From contig NZ_JYLB01000010.1 of the NCBI RefSeq assembly GCF_001042905.1, forward strand, positions 62,001-126,000: a DNA stretch of 64,000 nucleotides, read 5' to 3'. The notes under the pieces are model-generated. The model had not been told where the DNA came from, ran no database searches, and saw only the letters and a program-made list of their open reading frames with translations. Below are positions 1 through 8,737 of the stretch, in pieces; the stretch's first letter is position 1; each line of letters opens with the position of its first letter. A program made the position numbers and the translations under genes. Source of the stretch: Pseudomonas lini (GTDB lineage: Bacteria; Pseudomonadota; Gammaproteobacteria; Pseudomonadales; Pseudomonadaceae).

Positions 1-1567
1 CACCCCAATGCCGGCCCTTGAGCATGATCGGCACCGACAGGTCGTGCATCAGTTCACCGGTGTCGCGGGTGTAAGTCTGCAACAGCACGGCCTGTTGATG
101 GCTGCCACAGCGGATCCCGGTGCGGTCGGCGAATTTGCGTTTGGTGCGGTTTTGCAGGGTATCGACCTGCACATCACCGGTCAGCGGCTGGCTGAACACG
201 GTGTTGTGAGTCGGCACATAACCCTGCTGTGTGCAGGCGATGGCGAACACCAGGCCTTCATGGCGCGGCAGCAACGGTTCCTGAATCGCCGGCAATACCT
301 GATCGGTGTAGCGGTCGAAGCGGGTCTGGTATTTGGCCGGGCTGGTGTTGGGGATCGCCTGGTAATTGCGATCAAACAAGTCATCTAGACTGATTCGACC
401 CTGATCGATATCTGCTTCGAAGCGTGCCGCAATTTGACTCGCGCCTTCGCGGGCCAGGTCGTAAATCCGCTGGTGATAGTCATCCAGTCCAACTGCGGCC
501 AGGCGTTCGCTGATGGTTTCGGCCTGCCCTTCCATTTGCACCGCTGCCTGGGCGAGCCGCTGAGTCTGCTGGTCGCTGATCGCCAGATCGCTGCGCATCT
601 GTTCGATGGCGTGGAACAGACTGTCGAGCTGTTCGCGGTTGGTGTCTGCGCCCTGAGCGATTTCCCCGACCTGTCTTTCGACGCCGGCGGCCAGGCGCGC
701 GATGTTTTCCAGGTGCTGTCCGGTGTGCTCGACTTGCGCGACGCCGGTATTGAGATCGCTGGCCAGTTGACGAATCTGCTCCACCACTTGCGCGGTGCGT
801 TGCTGAATGTCGGCGACCATCTCCCCGACTTCACCGGTCGCCGTCGCCGTGCGCGCGGCCAGCCCCCGCACCTCATCGGCCACCACCGCAAAGCCGCGAC
901 CGTGCTCGCCGGCCCGCGCCGCTTCAATGGCCGCGTTCAACGCCAACAAATTGGTCTGGCTGGCGATGGACTGGATTACCAGTGTGACCCGCTGGATATC
1001 GTCGCTGCGCAAACTCAGGGCTTCGATCAGCTCGCGGCTGCTGCTGGCGCGCTGACTGAGTTGATGCATGCGCGCAATGGACTCGACCAGTTCCGTACGC
1101 CCGGCCGCGCTGCTCTGATGAGCTTCACTGGCCGCGCCCAAGGCTTCCCGACTGAGTTTCGATGTAGCGTGTTCGGTGGCGATCATCACTTCGGCGCTGC
1201 TGACGATCTGCGCCGCGGCGTTGAGCTGCGATTGCAGTTTGTCCGCCAGTTGCTTGACCGAATAGGCCACGCCGGCGGCCGACAAGGCGTTATGGCTGGT
1301 GGTGTAGGAGAGATCGCGAGTCAATCCAGCGATGGCGCTGGTGCTGTCCGCAGCGTTCGCCTCAGGGAGAGTGCGCGAGCGCAGGCGCGGCAGCCAGATA
1401 ATCAGCACGGCCAATGGCAGGCCAAGGTAAAGCGACCAGCCAGCCAATGCCATGCCGCACAGCAATAGCATCAGGGCGATGCTTTGCAGGGTCGGCGTCA
1501 GCCAAAGGTTTTTCGGCAAAAGTACTGGTGCAGGCATTGCCTCAACCAGAGATCCGTCCCTCGTCAT
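1..1567 (-). CDS. Methyl-accepting chemotaxis protein (3' end cut by window edge)
   Basis: Membrane chemoreceptor that would signal to CheA/CheW. 522 codons are visible; the C-terminus continues beyond base 1. The N-terminus has two closely spaced hydrophobic segments (about residues 21-55) with almost no periplasmic loop, so a large external sensor domain is absent. The signalling hairpin is clear: the conserved tip with NLLALNAAIEAARAGEHGRG is encoded around 905-960 and is followed by FAVVADEVRGLA. The C-terminal part reads RNYQAIPNTSPAKYQTRFD, then DRTGIRCG and MHDLSVPI, a tail I know from many Pseudomonas receptors. The ATG at 1565-1567 has only a weak GGGGTG ribosome-binding site. The ligand cannot be told from sequence. 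Confidence 0.9.
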   Translation of the reverse strand, partial: MTRDGSLVEAMPAPVLLPKNLWLTPTLQSIALMLLLCGMALAGWSLYLGLPLAVLIIWLPRLRSRTLPEANAADSTSAIAGLTRDLSYTTSHNALSAAGVAYSVKQLADKLQSQLNAAAQIVSSAEVMIATEHATSKLSREALGAASEAHQSSAAGRTELVESIARMHQLSQRASSSRELIEALSLRSDDIQRVTLVIQSIASQTNLLALNAAIEAARAGEHGRGFAVVADEVRGLAARTATATGEVGEMVADIQQRTAQVVEQIRQLASDLNTGVAQVEHTGQHLENIARLAAGVERQVGEIAQGADTNREQLDSLFHAIEQMRSDLAISDQQTQRLAQAAVQMEGQAETISERLAAVGLDDYHQRIYDLAREGASQIAARFEADIDQGRISLDDLFDRNYQAIPNTSPAKYQTRFDRYTDQVLPAIQEPLLPRHEGLVFAIACTQQGYVPTHNTVFSQPLTGDVQVDTLQNRTKRKFADRTGIRCGSHQQAVLLQTYTRDTGELMHDLSVPIMLKGRHWG

Positions 1568-1705
1568 CTTCGTCACCCCACGCGTCTTCTAATTGTTGTG
1601 ATCGCATTAAACGCCACTACAAAGCCATTATCTATGGTCCATTAGTAGTGGGGGGTTGAAGCAGATCAATAGAAGTGCGCGGGTGTTTTCACAGACGTCG
1701 AAAAG

Positions 1706-1771
1706 CATCGCGGGCAAGCCCGCTCCCACAAGGTCCGTGTTGAACCTGTGGGAGCGGGCTTGCCCGCGATG
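1706..1771. repeat. REP pair, GTGGGAGCGGGCTTGCCCGCGA family
   Basis: Two inverted copies (1706-1730 and 1747-1771) of the GC-rich Pseudomonas REP palindrome with a 16-base spacer. It lies in the gap between the chemoreceptor gene and the dksA-like gene. Confidence 0.9.
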
Positions 1772-1785
1772 GGGGCGCTACTGAA

Positions 1786-2190
1786 TCAGGCCTGACGCTG
1801 GTGCTTGTCGATCTGTTCGTGACGCTCTTGAGCTTCGATGCAGTACTTGGTGGTCGGGCTGATCAGCAGGCGTTTCAGGCCGATGGCCTCGCCGCTGTCG
1901 TCGCACCAGCCAAAGCTGTCTTCCTTGATGCGTTCCAGGGCCTGTTCCAACTGAGGCAGCATGCGCTGGTCGCGATCGATGGCGTTCACCAGCCAGGTGC
2001 GCTCTTCTTCGACGGAAGCCGCGTCAGCCGGATCGGCCGGGGTGTCCAGGCTCTCGATGGCGATGCGATTCTGCTCGATGCGCTCATGGGTTTCGACTTT
2101 CATGTTCTGCAACAGCTCGGAGAAAAAAGCATGCTGCTCGGCATTCATGTAGTCATCCGCCGGCATGGCCAGCAACTTGTCCTTTGTCAT
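1786..2190 (-). CDS. DksA/TraR-family RNA polymerase-binding protein, two-cysteine type
   Basis: A 134-residue DksA paralogue that would enter the RNA polymerase secondary channel and act with ppGpp. The coiled-coil tip motif DxxDxA is present (D53, D56, A58). The C-terminal globular domain keeps only C96 and C117, 21 residues apart; the other two zinc positions are S99 and A120. This is the pattern of the zinc-independent P. aeruginosa DksA2 rather than the four-Cys DksA. I chose the ATG at 2188-2190, which follows AGAGAT, over the longer open frame to 2289, because MTKDKLLAMPADDYMN is the family N-terminus. Confidence 0.85.
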   Translation of the reverse strand: MTKDKLLAMPADDYMNAEQHAFFSELLQNMKVETHERIEQNRIAIESLDTPADPADAASVEEERTWLVNAIDRDQRMLPQLEQALERIKEDSFGWCDDSGEAIGLKRLLISPTTKYCIEAQERHEQIDKHQRQA

Positions 2191-2517
2191 TGATATCTCT
2201 ATAAAAAAACGTGCATTAAGGCGAATTAGGGAGCGATCCGTTGAACCTGAAGCGGTCATTGGAAAGGCGCCGTTTATTCCAAGCGCCACCCGGCACTCAA
2301 TTTACGAGGGGCGGCAGTCTAAGGCCGACTTGAGGCCTCAGCAACTGAAAAGACAGCAAATCTGTCGGACAAAGCCCTGAAAGTGCGCTACGGCAGGCTT
2401 TGAGCCGCTTATCGGAGTGCGTTTATAGCAAGAAATTCAGTCGAGCGGCTGTATATAGAAGACAAACGGCTGCGCCACGCGGGTCAGGCGTGGCGCATTT
2501 TCGTGTTTCTTCCGGCT
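2191..2517. other. Intergenic region between dksA-like and inositol permease genes
   Basis: No credible gene. The part next to 2190 must hold the promoter of the dksA-like gene, and the end near 2471-2501 holds a strong hairpin (listed separately). Confidence 0.6.
2471..2501. terminator. Hairpin terminator after the inositol transport genes
   Basis: Perfect 10-bp stem TGCGCCACGC/GCGTGGCGCA with a 7-base loop, followed by TTTT on the plus strand. It sits 17 bases beyond the stop of the permease gene. The T-run is on the strand opposite to that gene, so termination strength for the minus-strand operon is uncertain. Confidence 0.6.
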
Positions 2518-3540
2518 TCAGCGCTTGAGTTTGCGCTTGTTGCGGTACTGGTCGATGACCACCGCCACCACAATAATCAGCCCCTTGATGATGTCTTGAA
2601 TATAAGCATCAACGCCGACAAAGGTAAAGCCGCTGGCCATGACCCCGAGGATCAACGCGCCGATCACGGTGCCGGTGATCCGCCCGACGCCACCGGCCAG
2701 GCTGGTGCCGCCGATGACCGCCGCGGCAATCGCGTCCAGTTCATAAGACATGCCCATCCCGGCCTGCCCGGTCGCGGCCCGCGCCGACGCCACCACCCCG
2801 GCCAGGCCCGCAAGCAACCCGGCGATGCTGTAGACGATCACCAGATGCCGCTTGACGTTGATCCCGGAGGTGCGCGCAGCCTGCATGTTGCCGCCGATGG
2901 CGTAGGTGTATTTGCCGTACTTGGTGTAGCGCAGGGCGATGTGAAAGATCACCGCCACCACCAGAAAGATGATCACCGGCATCGCGCCGTGTCCGATGGC
3001 CGTGTAGGAATCCGAGAGCATGCTCACCGGCTGACCTTCGGTGTAGTAGCGCGCCAGGCCACGGGCCGAGACCATCATGCCGAGGGTGGCAATGAACGGC
3101 GGAATCCCGGTAATCGCAATGATGCTGCCGTTGATCGCCCCCGCCAGCAATCCCACCCCAAGCCCGACGATCACTGGAATCCACACCGGCAAGTCAGTCA
3201 GGGACGGAAACACCGCCCGGGCAAAATCCGAGGTCTGCGCCAGGCTGGCGGCGATCATCGCCGACAGTGCCAGCACCGAACCGGAGGACAGGTCGATACC
3301 GGTGGTGATGATGACCTGGGTCACGCCGATCGCCAGCAGACCGATGATCGACACTTGCAGGATCATCAGCACCAGGCGCTGAGAGTTCATCAGGAAGCTC
3401 TGGTCCCGCACGATCCAGCCGAACATTTCGAAGACCAGGCCGATGCCGATCAGCACCAGGAAGATACTCAACTCGGTTGGAAAGCGCCGGCGACTCTTGA
3501 CCGGTGCCACTGCAGGCTTGTTTTCCAGTATCGCGTTCAT
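2518..3540 (-). CDS. Sugar (myo-inositol) ABC transporter permease
   Basis: A 340-residue inner-membrane permease of the ribose/xylose/inositol class (BPD_transp_2), about ten hydrophobic segments, with the conserved segment GIDLSSGSVLALSA and the loop GIPPFIATLGMM typical of RbsC-like permeases. It is the third gene of the transporter set after the binding protein and ATPase, at the end of an inositol catabolic locus, so inositol is the likely substrate (compare Caulobacter IatP). I prefer the ATG at 3538-3540; an in-frame GTG six bases upstream is only three bases from the AAGGG ribosome-binding site. Confidence 0.88.
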   Translation of the reverse strand: MNAILENKPAVAPVKSRRRFPTELSIFLVLIGIGLVFEMFGWIVRDQSFLMNSQRLVLMILQVSIIGLLAIGVTQVIITTGIDLSSGSVLALSAMIAASLAQTSDFARAVFPSLTDLPVWIPVIVGLGVGLLAGAINGSIIAITGIPPFIATLGMMVSARGLARYYTEGQPVSMLSDSYTAIGHGAMPVIIFLVVAVIFHIALRYTKYGKYTYAIGGNMQAARTSGINVKRHLVIVYSIAGLLAGLAGVVASARAATGQAGMGMSYELDAIAAAVIGGTSLAGGVGRITGTVIGALILGVMASGFTFVGVDAYIQDIIKGLIIVVAVVIDQYRNKRKLKR

Positions 3541-3601
3541 AACCACTCACCCTTCAAATGAAATCCGTGTGACGAGCCACAGGACTGTGTTCACCCTTGA
3601 T

Positions 3602-5167
3602 TTAATGACACTGGGACATGCCCGAGGCCAGTTGCATCACCCGTTCCTGGGTCGCTTCGCTGCGGTCGAGGGTGCCCATCAGATCGCCCTCGTGCATGAC
3701 CATGACCCGGTCGCTCATGCCCAGCACTTCCGGCAGCTCCGAGGAAATCATGATCACCGCCATGCCTTCACTGGCGAGGTAGGAAATAAGCCGGTAGATC
3801 TCGGCCTTGGCGCCGACATCGATACCCCGGGTCGGCTCGTCGAGAATCAGGATGCGTGGATTGGTCATCAGCCAGCGCGCCAGCAAGGCCTTCTGCTGAT
3901 TACCGCCGGACAGCGTGTCGATGCATTGCTCCAGCGACGGCGTTTTCACCCGCAGCTTCTTGCACATGTCTTCACACAACGCCCGCAGGGCTTTCTGCTG
4001 GATGAAGCCGTTGCCGACGTAATGGGGCAAGACTGCCATTTCCATGTTCTCCAGCACCGACAGGCACGGGAACAGGCCGCTGAGCTTGCGATCTTCGGTC
4101 AACAGCGCGAAGCCCTTCTCGATCGCCATGTGCGGATCGCTGATGCGCACCACCTCGCCATCGAGGCGGATTTCACCGCCGTCGCTTGGGGTGATGCCAA
4201 AAATCGCTTCGGCGACGTTGGTCCGCCCCGAGCCCATCAACCCGGCGATGCCAAGGATCTCGCCGGCATGCAGGTCGAAGGAGACGTCTTTGAAAATGCC
4301 ATCCAGCTTGAGGTCGCGTACCGACAGCAACAGATCGCCGATCGGTTTCTCGCGCACCGGGAACAACTGGCTCAGCTCGCGGCCGACCATCATTGAAATC
4401 AGGCTGTCACCGTCCATGCTGTCGGCCCGCTGCAGGCCGATGTAGGCACCGTCACGGAACACCGCCACCTCATCGGCAATGCTGAACACTTCGTTCATTT
4501 TGTGAGTGATGTAGATGATGCCTTTGCCCTGGCTCTTGAGGTCGGCAATGATCGAGAACAGATGAGCGACTTCCTTATCGGTGATGGCCGAGGTCGGCTC
4601 ATCCATGATCAGGACATCGGAGTCATAGGACACCGCCTTGGCGATCTCGACCATCTGCCGTTCGGCGATGCTCAGGTTGCCCACCAACTCTTCCGGGTCG
4701 AGGTTGATCCGCAGACGCTCCAGCAGTTTGGCGGTGCAACGGTGCATTTCGCGGTGATCGATCATGTGCAGGCCATTGAGCTGCTCGCGGCCGATCCAGA
4801 TGTTCTCGGCGATGCTCATGTGCGGCATCAGGTTGAGTTCCTGATGGATCATTGCGATCCCGGCCTGGAGCGCAGCCAGCGGTGTTTCGAAGACCACCGG
4901 TTTGCCCCGCAGGCGCAACTCGCCGGCGTCCGGCTGGTAGATGCCGGCAATGATTTTCATCAGGGTGGATTTGCCGGCGCCGTTCTCGCCCATCAGCGCC
5001 AACACGGAACCGGGACGCACCCGAAGCTGCACGTCGGACAAGGCCACCACACCGGGAAAACCCTTGCTGACGTTGATGATCTCCAGCAGGTACGGCTCAT
5101 CGACAGGTGTTGCGGTTGGCTGGATACCCACTAACGGGGTGCTCGAAGCAGTCGCTGAAGCGAACAT
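3602..5167 (-). CDS. Sugar (myo-inositol) ABC transporter ATP-binding protein
   Basis: A 521-residue double-cassette ATPase of the RbsA/MglA/XylG type. Cassette 1 has Walker A GENGAGKST, the degenerate signature LSIAERQMVEIAKA and Walker B LIMDEPTS. Cassette 2 has a degenerate Walker A (GLMGSGRTN), an intact signature LSGGNQQKALLARWL and Walker B LILDEPTRGID; this asymmetry is normal for the family. The ATG at 5165-5167 is preceded by GGAGG eight bases upstream; earlier in-frame TTG and ATG codons overlap that ribosome-binding site. It lies between the binding protein and permease genes and would energise inositol uptake. Confidence 0.9.
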   Translation of the reverse strand: MFASATASSTPLVGIQPTATPVDEPYLLEIINVSKGFPGVVALSDVQLRVRPGSVLALMGENGAGKSTLMKIIAGIYQPDAGELRLRGKPVVFETPLAALQAGIAMIHQELNLMPHMSIAENIWIGREQLNGLHMIDHREMHRCTAKLLERLRINLDPEELVGNLSIAERQMVEIAKAVSYDSDVLIMDEPTSAITDKEVAHLFSIIADLKSQGKGIIYITHKMNEVFSIADEVAVFRDGAYIGLQRADSMDGDSLISMMVGRELSQLFPVREKPIGDLLLSVRDLKLDGIFKDVSFDLHAGEILGIAGLMGSGRTNVAEAIFGITPSDGGEIRLDGEVVRISDPHMAIEKGFALLTEDRKLSGLFPCLSVLENMEMAVLPHYVGNGFIQQKALRALCEDMCKKLRVKTPSLEQCIDTLSGGNQQKALLARWLMTNPRILILDEPTRGIDVGAKAEIYRLISYLASEGMAVIMISSELPEVLGMSDRVMVMHEGDLMGTLDRSEATQERVMQLASGMSQCH

Positions 5168-5236
5168 GATCAGGTCCTCCATCAGCAAGGTCGCGGCGCA
5201 ACCTTGCGTGCTTATTGTTGTTATCGAACGGACGGG

Positions 5237-6163
5237 CTATTTAAAGGTGTCGACGTTTTGCAGCGTGATCAAGCGATACGGCACCCACACGGCCGACTCG
5301 ACCGGTTCGTTCTTGGCCATTTTCACCGCCGTGTCGATCGATCCGTCCGCCTGCCCCTTGGCATCCTGGAACACCGAGACCAGCAGAGAGCCCTTCTTCA
5401 CCGCGTTCAAACCGTCGGGCGTACCGTCGACACCGGCGATCAGAACACTGCCTTTGGCGACGCCAGCCTGTTGCAGGGCCATTGCCGCGCCAATCGCCAT
5501 CTCGTCGTTGTTAGAGACGACCGCGTCGAATTTGCGGCCCTGGGTCAGCCAGTCGTTGACCAGGGTCATGCCCTTGTCCCGCGACCAGATGCCGGACTGT
5601 TCTTGCTCGATCTTGATGTTCGGGTACTTGGTCAGCACCTCTTTTACGCCCTTGGTGCGGTTGGTGGTGGAGTTGTTGGCCAAATCACCAAGCAGAATCA
5701 CGATGTCGCCCTTGCCGCCCATTTTTTCGGCCAGGTACTGCATCTGCATCTGGCCGGCCTCCAGATCGTTGGAGGCGACAGTGACCACGCCTTTGGGCAG
5801 GTTCAGGTCATCGGGACGACGATTGACGTACACCAGCGGAATACCGGCCTTGACTGCTGCTTCAGTGATTTTTTTGGTGGCGGCGGTATCCACCGGGTTG
5901 ACCACAATGGCGTCGACCTTCTGACTGATGAAGCTTTCTACCTGGCTCAGCTGCCTGACCACGTCGCTGCGGGCGTCTTCGAACTGCAGCTTGACGCCAT
6001 CGGGATAGGACTTGGCCTTGGTGTCCATGGATTCACGCAGGTAGGTCAGCCAGGTGTCATCGAACTGCGACATGCTGACGCCAATCTTCATGTCAGCGAG
6101 TGCGGCGCCGCTGGCGAACATCAGGGACAAGGCCAGTGAGGCGAAACGGATCTTGGTCTTCAT
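5237..6163 (-). CDS. Periplasmic sugar-binding protein (myo-inositol)
   Basis: A 308-residue type I periplasmic binding protein (RbsB/IbpA-like). A Sec signal peptide is evident: KTK, a hydrophobic core, and cleavage after ASGAALA near residue 23. The mature part starts DMKIGVSMSQFDDTW and contains NPVDTAATKKI, VYVNRRP and SNNDEMAIGAAMAL, all typical of monosaccharide-binding members. It is the first gene of the transporter block and has its own promoter 320 bases upstream with an IolR-type operator. A GGAGA ribosome-binding site precedes the ATG. The inositol assignment comes from context. Confidence 0.9.
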   Translation of the reverse strand: MKTKIRFASLALSLMFASGAALADMKIGVSMSQFDDTWLTYLRESMDTKAKSYPDGVKLQFEDARSDVVRQLSQVESFISQKVDAIVVNPVDTAATKKITEAAVKAGIPLVYVNRRPDDLNLPKGVVTVASNDLEAGQMQMQYLAEKMGGKGDIVILLGDLANNSTTNRTKGVKEVLTKYPNIKIEQEQSGIWSRDKGMTLVNDWLTQGRKFDAVVSNNDEMAIGAAMALQQAGVAKGSVLIAGVDGTPDGLNAVKKGSLLVSVFQDAKGQADGSIDTAVKMAKNEPVESAVWVPYRLITLQNVDTFK

Positions 6164-6487
6164 GAAAAGTCTTTCTCCACATTCTTGTTGGTTTTATGGA
6201 TAAGGCGTGACGATTTCAGTGAGTGGGCAAGCGGACAATCGGCGCTCCGGGAATGCAACAGACCAGGGCGCCTTTGCGTTCGATGCAGAGCAAGCGGAAA
6301 AAGGAATGAAACGAGACGCGAGGCAGGTCGCGAGAGAGGTGTAGCGCGGAACGTAAAGCATGCAGAGCAGAGTTGAAGGTTTTCATCGACGGTACCTGGC
6401 TTTTGTTTCTTGTTTTTGGTGCGTCCTTCACTCGTTCAAGGCCTGCTTGAGCGTGATCGGACGTTGATAGTCGGCAACCTGGAAACG

Positions 6488-6516
6488 ACTTTATTGGAAA
6501 ATAATTTCTATATCAA
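6488..6516 (-). promoter_or_regulatory. Promoter of the transporter genes with IolR-type operator in the spacer
   Basis: Read on the minus strand: -35 TTGATA (6511-6516), a 17-base spacer, and -10 TAAAGT (6488-6493). The spacer is almost entirely filled by TAGAA-ATTATT-TTCCA (6495-6510), the same TGGAA-N6-TTCYA palindrome found upstream of iolR. A bound repressor would block polymerase directly. The predicted leader to the binding-protein ATG is about 315 bases and otherwise shows no gene. Confidence 0.7.
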
Positions 6517-6530
6517 CTCATTTTAGAATT

Positions 6531-7583
6531 TTATTCTGATTTTATTCCATGGCTCTCGAACGGGCTCAGTGCCACCACTTGATGCCGCTCGAAACTTAGC
6601 CGCGCAGCGTCTAGCACGCGGGTGGTCGCCAGTGCATCACGGGCGTCGACCGGCAGTGGGCCACCGCTCTGTAACGCGGTTTGTAGCTGCAAATAGAACT
6701 GATTCCAGCAGCCACGCTCGGAGGGAACCCGTTCACGCACCTCGCCCTGCTCGAACCAGCCCCAGCGCCGGTGCTCTTCGACGCCCCAACGCTCGCCTTC
6801 GGATTTCGGCGTAAGCCCGGCGAGGGTCGACGCCTCCTGCCCATCCAGACCGTCGACGCTGTAGCAGCCCTGGGTGCCGGTCACGCGAAAGCGCGGGCCG
6901 GGGGTGTTTTGCAGGCAACTGCCACCCAGGTGCGAGATCACTCCGTTGGCATGGGTCAGGGACATAAAGAAGCCGTTGTCGAAGGGCTGGCCTTTTTCGA
7001 GGTAATCCAGTTCGGCGTAAACCCGGGTGACGGGACCGAACAAGAGCAGCGCCTGATCCACCAGATGGCTGCCCAGATCGCGCAGGAAACCGCCGCCGCT
7101 GCCGTTGTTCACCGACTGCGGCGAATAGCGCTCGATCCGCGATTCAAAACGGGTGACCTGGCCCAGCGCACCGGACTCGATGAGTTTGCGCACGGTGAGA
7201 AAGTCCGAGTCCCAGCGCCGGTTCTGGTAGACGCTCAGTTGCACGCCTTGGCGCTCGGCCATGGTGATCAGGGTTTGCGCCTGTTGCGCATCAGCAGCGA
7301 ACGGCTTGTCGCTGACCACCGCCACCTCGTGTTCGATGGCGTCGAGCACCAGCGCCGGGCGACCTTTGAGCGGCGTGGAGATCACCAGCACATCGACCCC
7401 GGCTTCGACCATTTGGCCGATGCTGTCGAAGGCCGGCACACCGGGATGTTCCGCCGCCAGCAGCTGCCGGCGCTCGGCAGAACGGGTGACCACGCCCACG
7501 AAGGTCGCCGCCGGCAAACTGCTGATCAGCGGTGCATGGAAAAACCGGCCGCCATGGCCGTAACCGACAAGTCCGATACGCAT
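6531..7583 (-). CDS. Gfo/Idh/MocA oxidoreductase, probable scyllo-inositol dehydrogenase
   Basis: A 350-residue NAD(P)-dependent oxidoreductase. The N-terminal Rossmann motif is GLVGYGHGG (residues 4-12), the DKPFA motif replaces the usual EKP, and QNRRWDSDFLTVRKLI resembles the B. subtilis IolW/E. coli YdgJ branch, which oxidises scyllo-inositol. The catalytic region GGFLRDLGSHLVDQAL carries the family His. It sits between the inositol catabolic genes and the transporter, suggesting use of inositol isomers besides myo-inositol. A good AGGAGA site precedes the ATG. The substrate is inferred. Confidence 0.8.
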   Translation of the reverse strand: MRIGLVGYGHGGRFFHAPLISSLPAATFVGVVTRSAERRQLLAAEHPGVPAFDSIGQMVEAGVDVLVISTPLKGRPALVLDAIEHEVAVVSDKPFAADAQQAQTLITMAERQGVQLSVYQNRRWDSDFLTVRKLIESGALGQVTRFESRIERYSPQSVNNGSGGGFLRDLGSHLVDQALLLFGPVTRVYAELDYLEKGQPFDNGFFMSLTHANGVISHLGGSCLQNTPGPRFRVTGTQGCYSVDGLDGQEASTLAGLTPKSEGERWGVEEHRRWGWFEQGEVRERVPSERGCWNQFYLQLQTALQSGGPLPVDARDALATTRVLDAARLSFERHQVVALSPFESHGIKSE

Positions 7584-7611
7584 GAAAGTAATCTCCTTAT
7601 AGAACGCGGCC

Positions 7612-7704
7612 CCTGTGGGAGCGGGCTTGCCCGCGATAGCGGTCTGACAATCACTGAGATGTTGAATGTGCCGCCGTCATCGCGGGCAAGCCCGCTCCCA
7701 CAGG
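7612..7704. repeat. REP pair, GTGGGAGCGGGCTTGCCCGCGA family
   Basis: Inverted REP copies in the gap between the Gfo/Idh gene and the iolH-like gene, inside the iol operon. On RNA they could form a long hairpin that affects expression of the genes downstream. Confidence 0.9.
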
Positions 7705-7719
7705 TTTTGTGTAGGTCGG

Positions 7720-8580
7720 TCAGCGGCAGAGTTCGCTTTTGACGCGTTCGAGCATCATGCAGTTGGACTCATCCGGCCGGTCTTCCCAGGCGAATACCGA
7801 GACGGTGGCAATGCCATCGAACTTGATCTCGCGCAATGTGCCGAAAAACGCTTCCCAGTCGACTTCGCCCTGGCCGATGTCCAGATGCTGGTGCACGGTG
7901 GCGGTGACGCCCGGCGGGTTGACGATGTAGCGCAAGCCCGAGGAGGCCTTGTGGTTGTAGGTGTCGGCGATGATCAGGTGGCTCAGCTTTGAGCCGGCGT
8001 ACTTGAGCATCGAGGCGATATCACCGACACCGTCGTCATAGAAAAACGTGTGCGGCGCGGCGTAGAGGTAGTTGATCCAGTCACGGTCCAGGCCGCGGAT
8101 GATGTCCACCGACTCGTTATTGCGCTCGCAGAAATCATAAGGGTGGGCCTGGATATCGAGCTTGATGCCTTCGCGTTCGAACTCGGGAATCAACTCGTCC
8201 ATGGAGCGCATGAACTGGTTTTCGCACACCAGCGGGTTGTCCGACTGGCCGGTGAACTCGGTGTTGACCAGTTCGCAGTCCATCTCTACGGCAATCTGGA
8301 TCGCGCGCCTCCAGTTTCGCACGGCAGCCACACGCAAACCTTCATCGGCGGCGGCCCAGTGGTACATCGGTAATAAGGAAGAGAGTTTGACCCCGGTGTC
8401 GCTCAAGGCTTTGCGAAATTCCTTGATCCGCGCCTTGTCGACCCGTGGGGCTTTATAGAACGGCAGGAAATCTTCCCGGGGCGACAGCTCGATGTGTTCG
8501 TAACCGAGCTCGGCAACCTTGTCGACCATCTTGCCCAGGGACAGGTTGCGGTACATGTAGGGGTCTAGTGCGATGCGCAT
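7720..8580 (-). CDS. iolH: IolH-like sugar phosphate isomerase/epimerase (TIM barrel)
   Basis: A 286-residue xylose-isomerase-like TIM barrel. It begins MRIALDPYMYRNLSLGKMVD and contains NTEFTGQ, HPYDFCERNNESVD, APHTFFYDDGVGD and HQHLDIGQGEVDWEAFF, with the Glu, Asp and His metal ligands expected of the fold. This pattern matches what I remember of IolH from inositol operons; its reaction is poorly defined. It is co-directional with iolG upstream and separated from it by a REP pair. AAGGAGAA precedes the ATG by 11 bases. The iolH name is moderately certain; IolO-type epimerase is the alternative. Confidence 0.7.
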   Translation of the reverse strand: MRIALDPYMYRNLSLGKMVDKVAELGYEHIELSPREDFLPFYKAPRVDKARIKEFRKALSDTGVKLSSLLPMYHWAAADEGLRVAAVRNWRRAIQIAVEMDCELVNTEFTGQSDNPLVCENQFMRSMDELIPEFEREGIKLDIQAHPYDFCERNNESVDIIRGLDRDWINYLYAAPHTFFYDDGVGDIASMLKYAGSKLSHLIIADTYNHKASSGLRYIVNPPGVTATVHQHLDIGQGEVDWEAFFGTLREIKFDGIATVSVFAWEDRPDESNCMMLERVKSELCR

Positions 8581-8619
8581 GTTTTTTTGTTCTCCTTAAC
8601 CAGAATCGACGCCGTCCCC

Positions 8620-8704
8620 TGTAGGAGCTGCCGAAGGCTGCGATCTTTTGATCTTGATTCTAAAAAGCGAAGTCAAAAGATCGCAGCCTGCGGCAGCTCC
8701 TACA
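8620..8704. repeat. REP pair, TGTAGGAGCTGCCGAAGGCTGCG family
   Basis: Inverted copies (8620-8649 and 8675-8704) of the second REP family of this window, ending in GCGATCTTTT on the inner side. It lies in the iolG/iolH-like gap. Confidence 0.9.
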
Positions 8705-8737
8705 TGATCGATGAGTGTCAGCAAAGATCAGGTTTTG

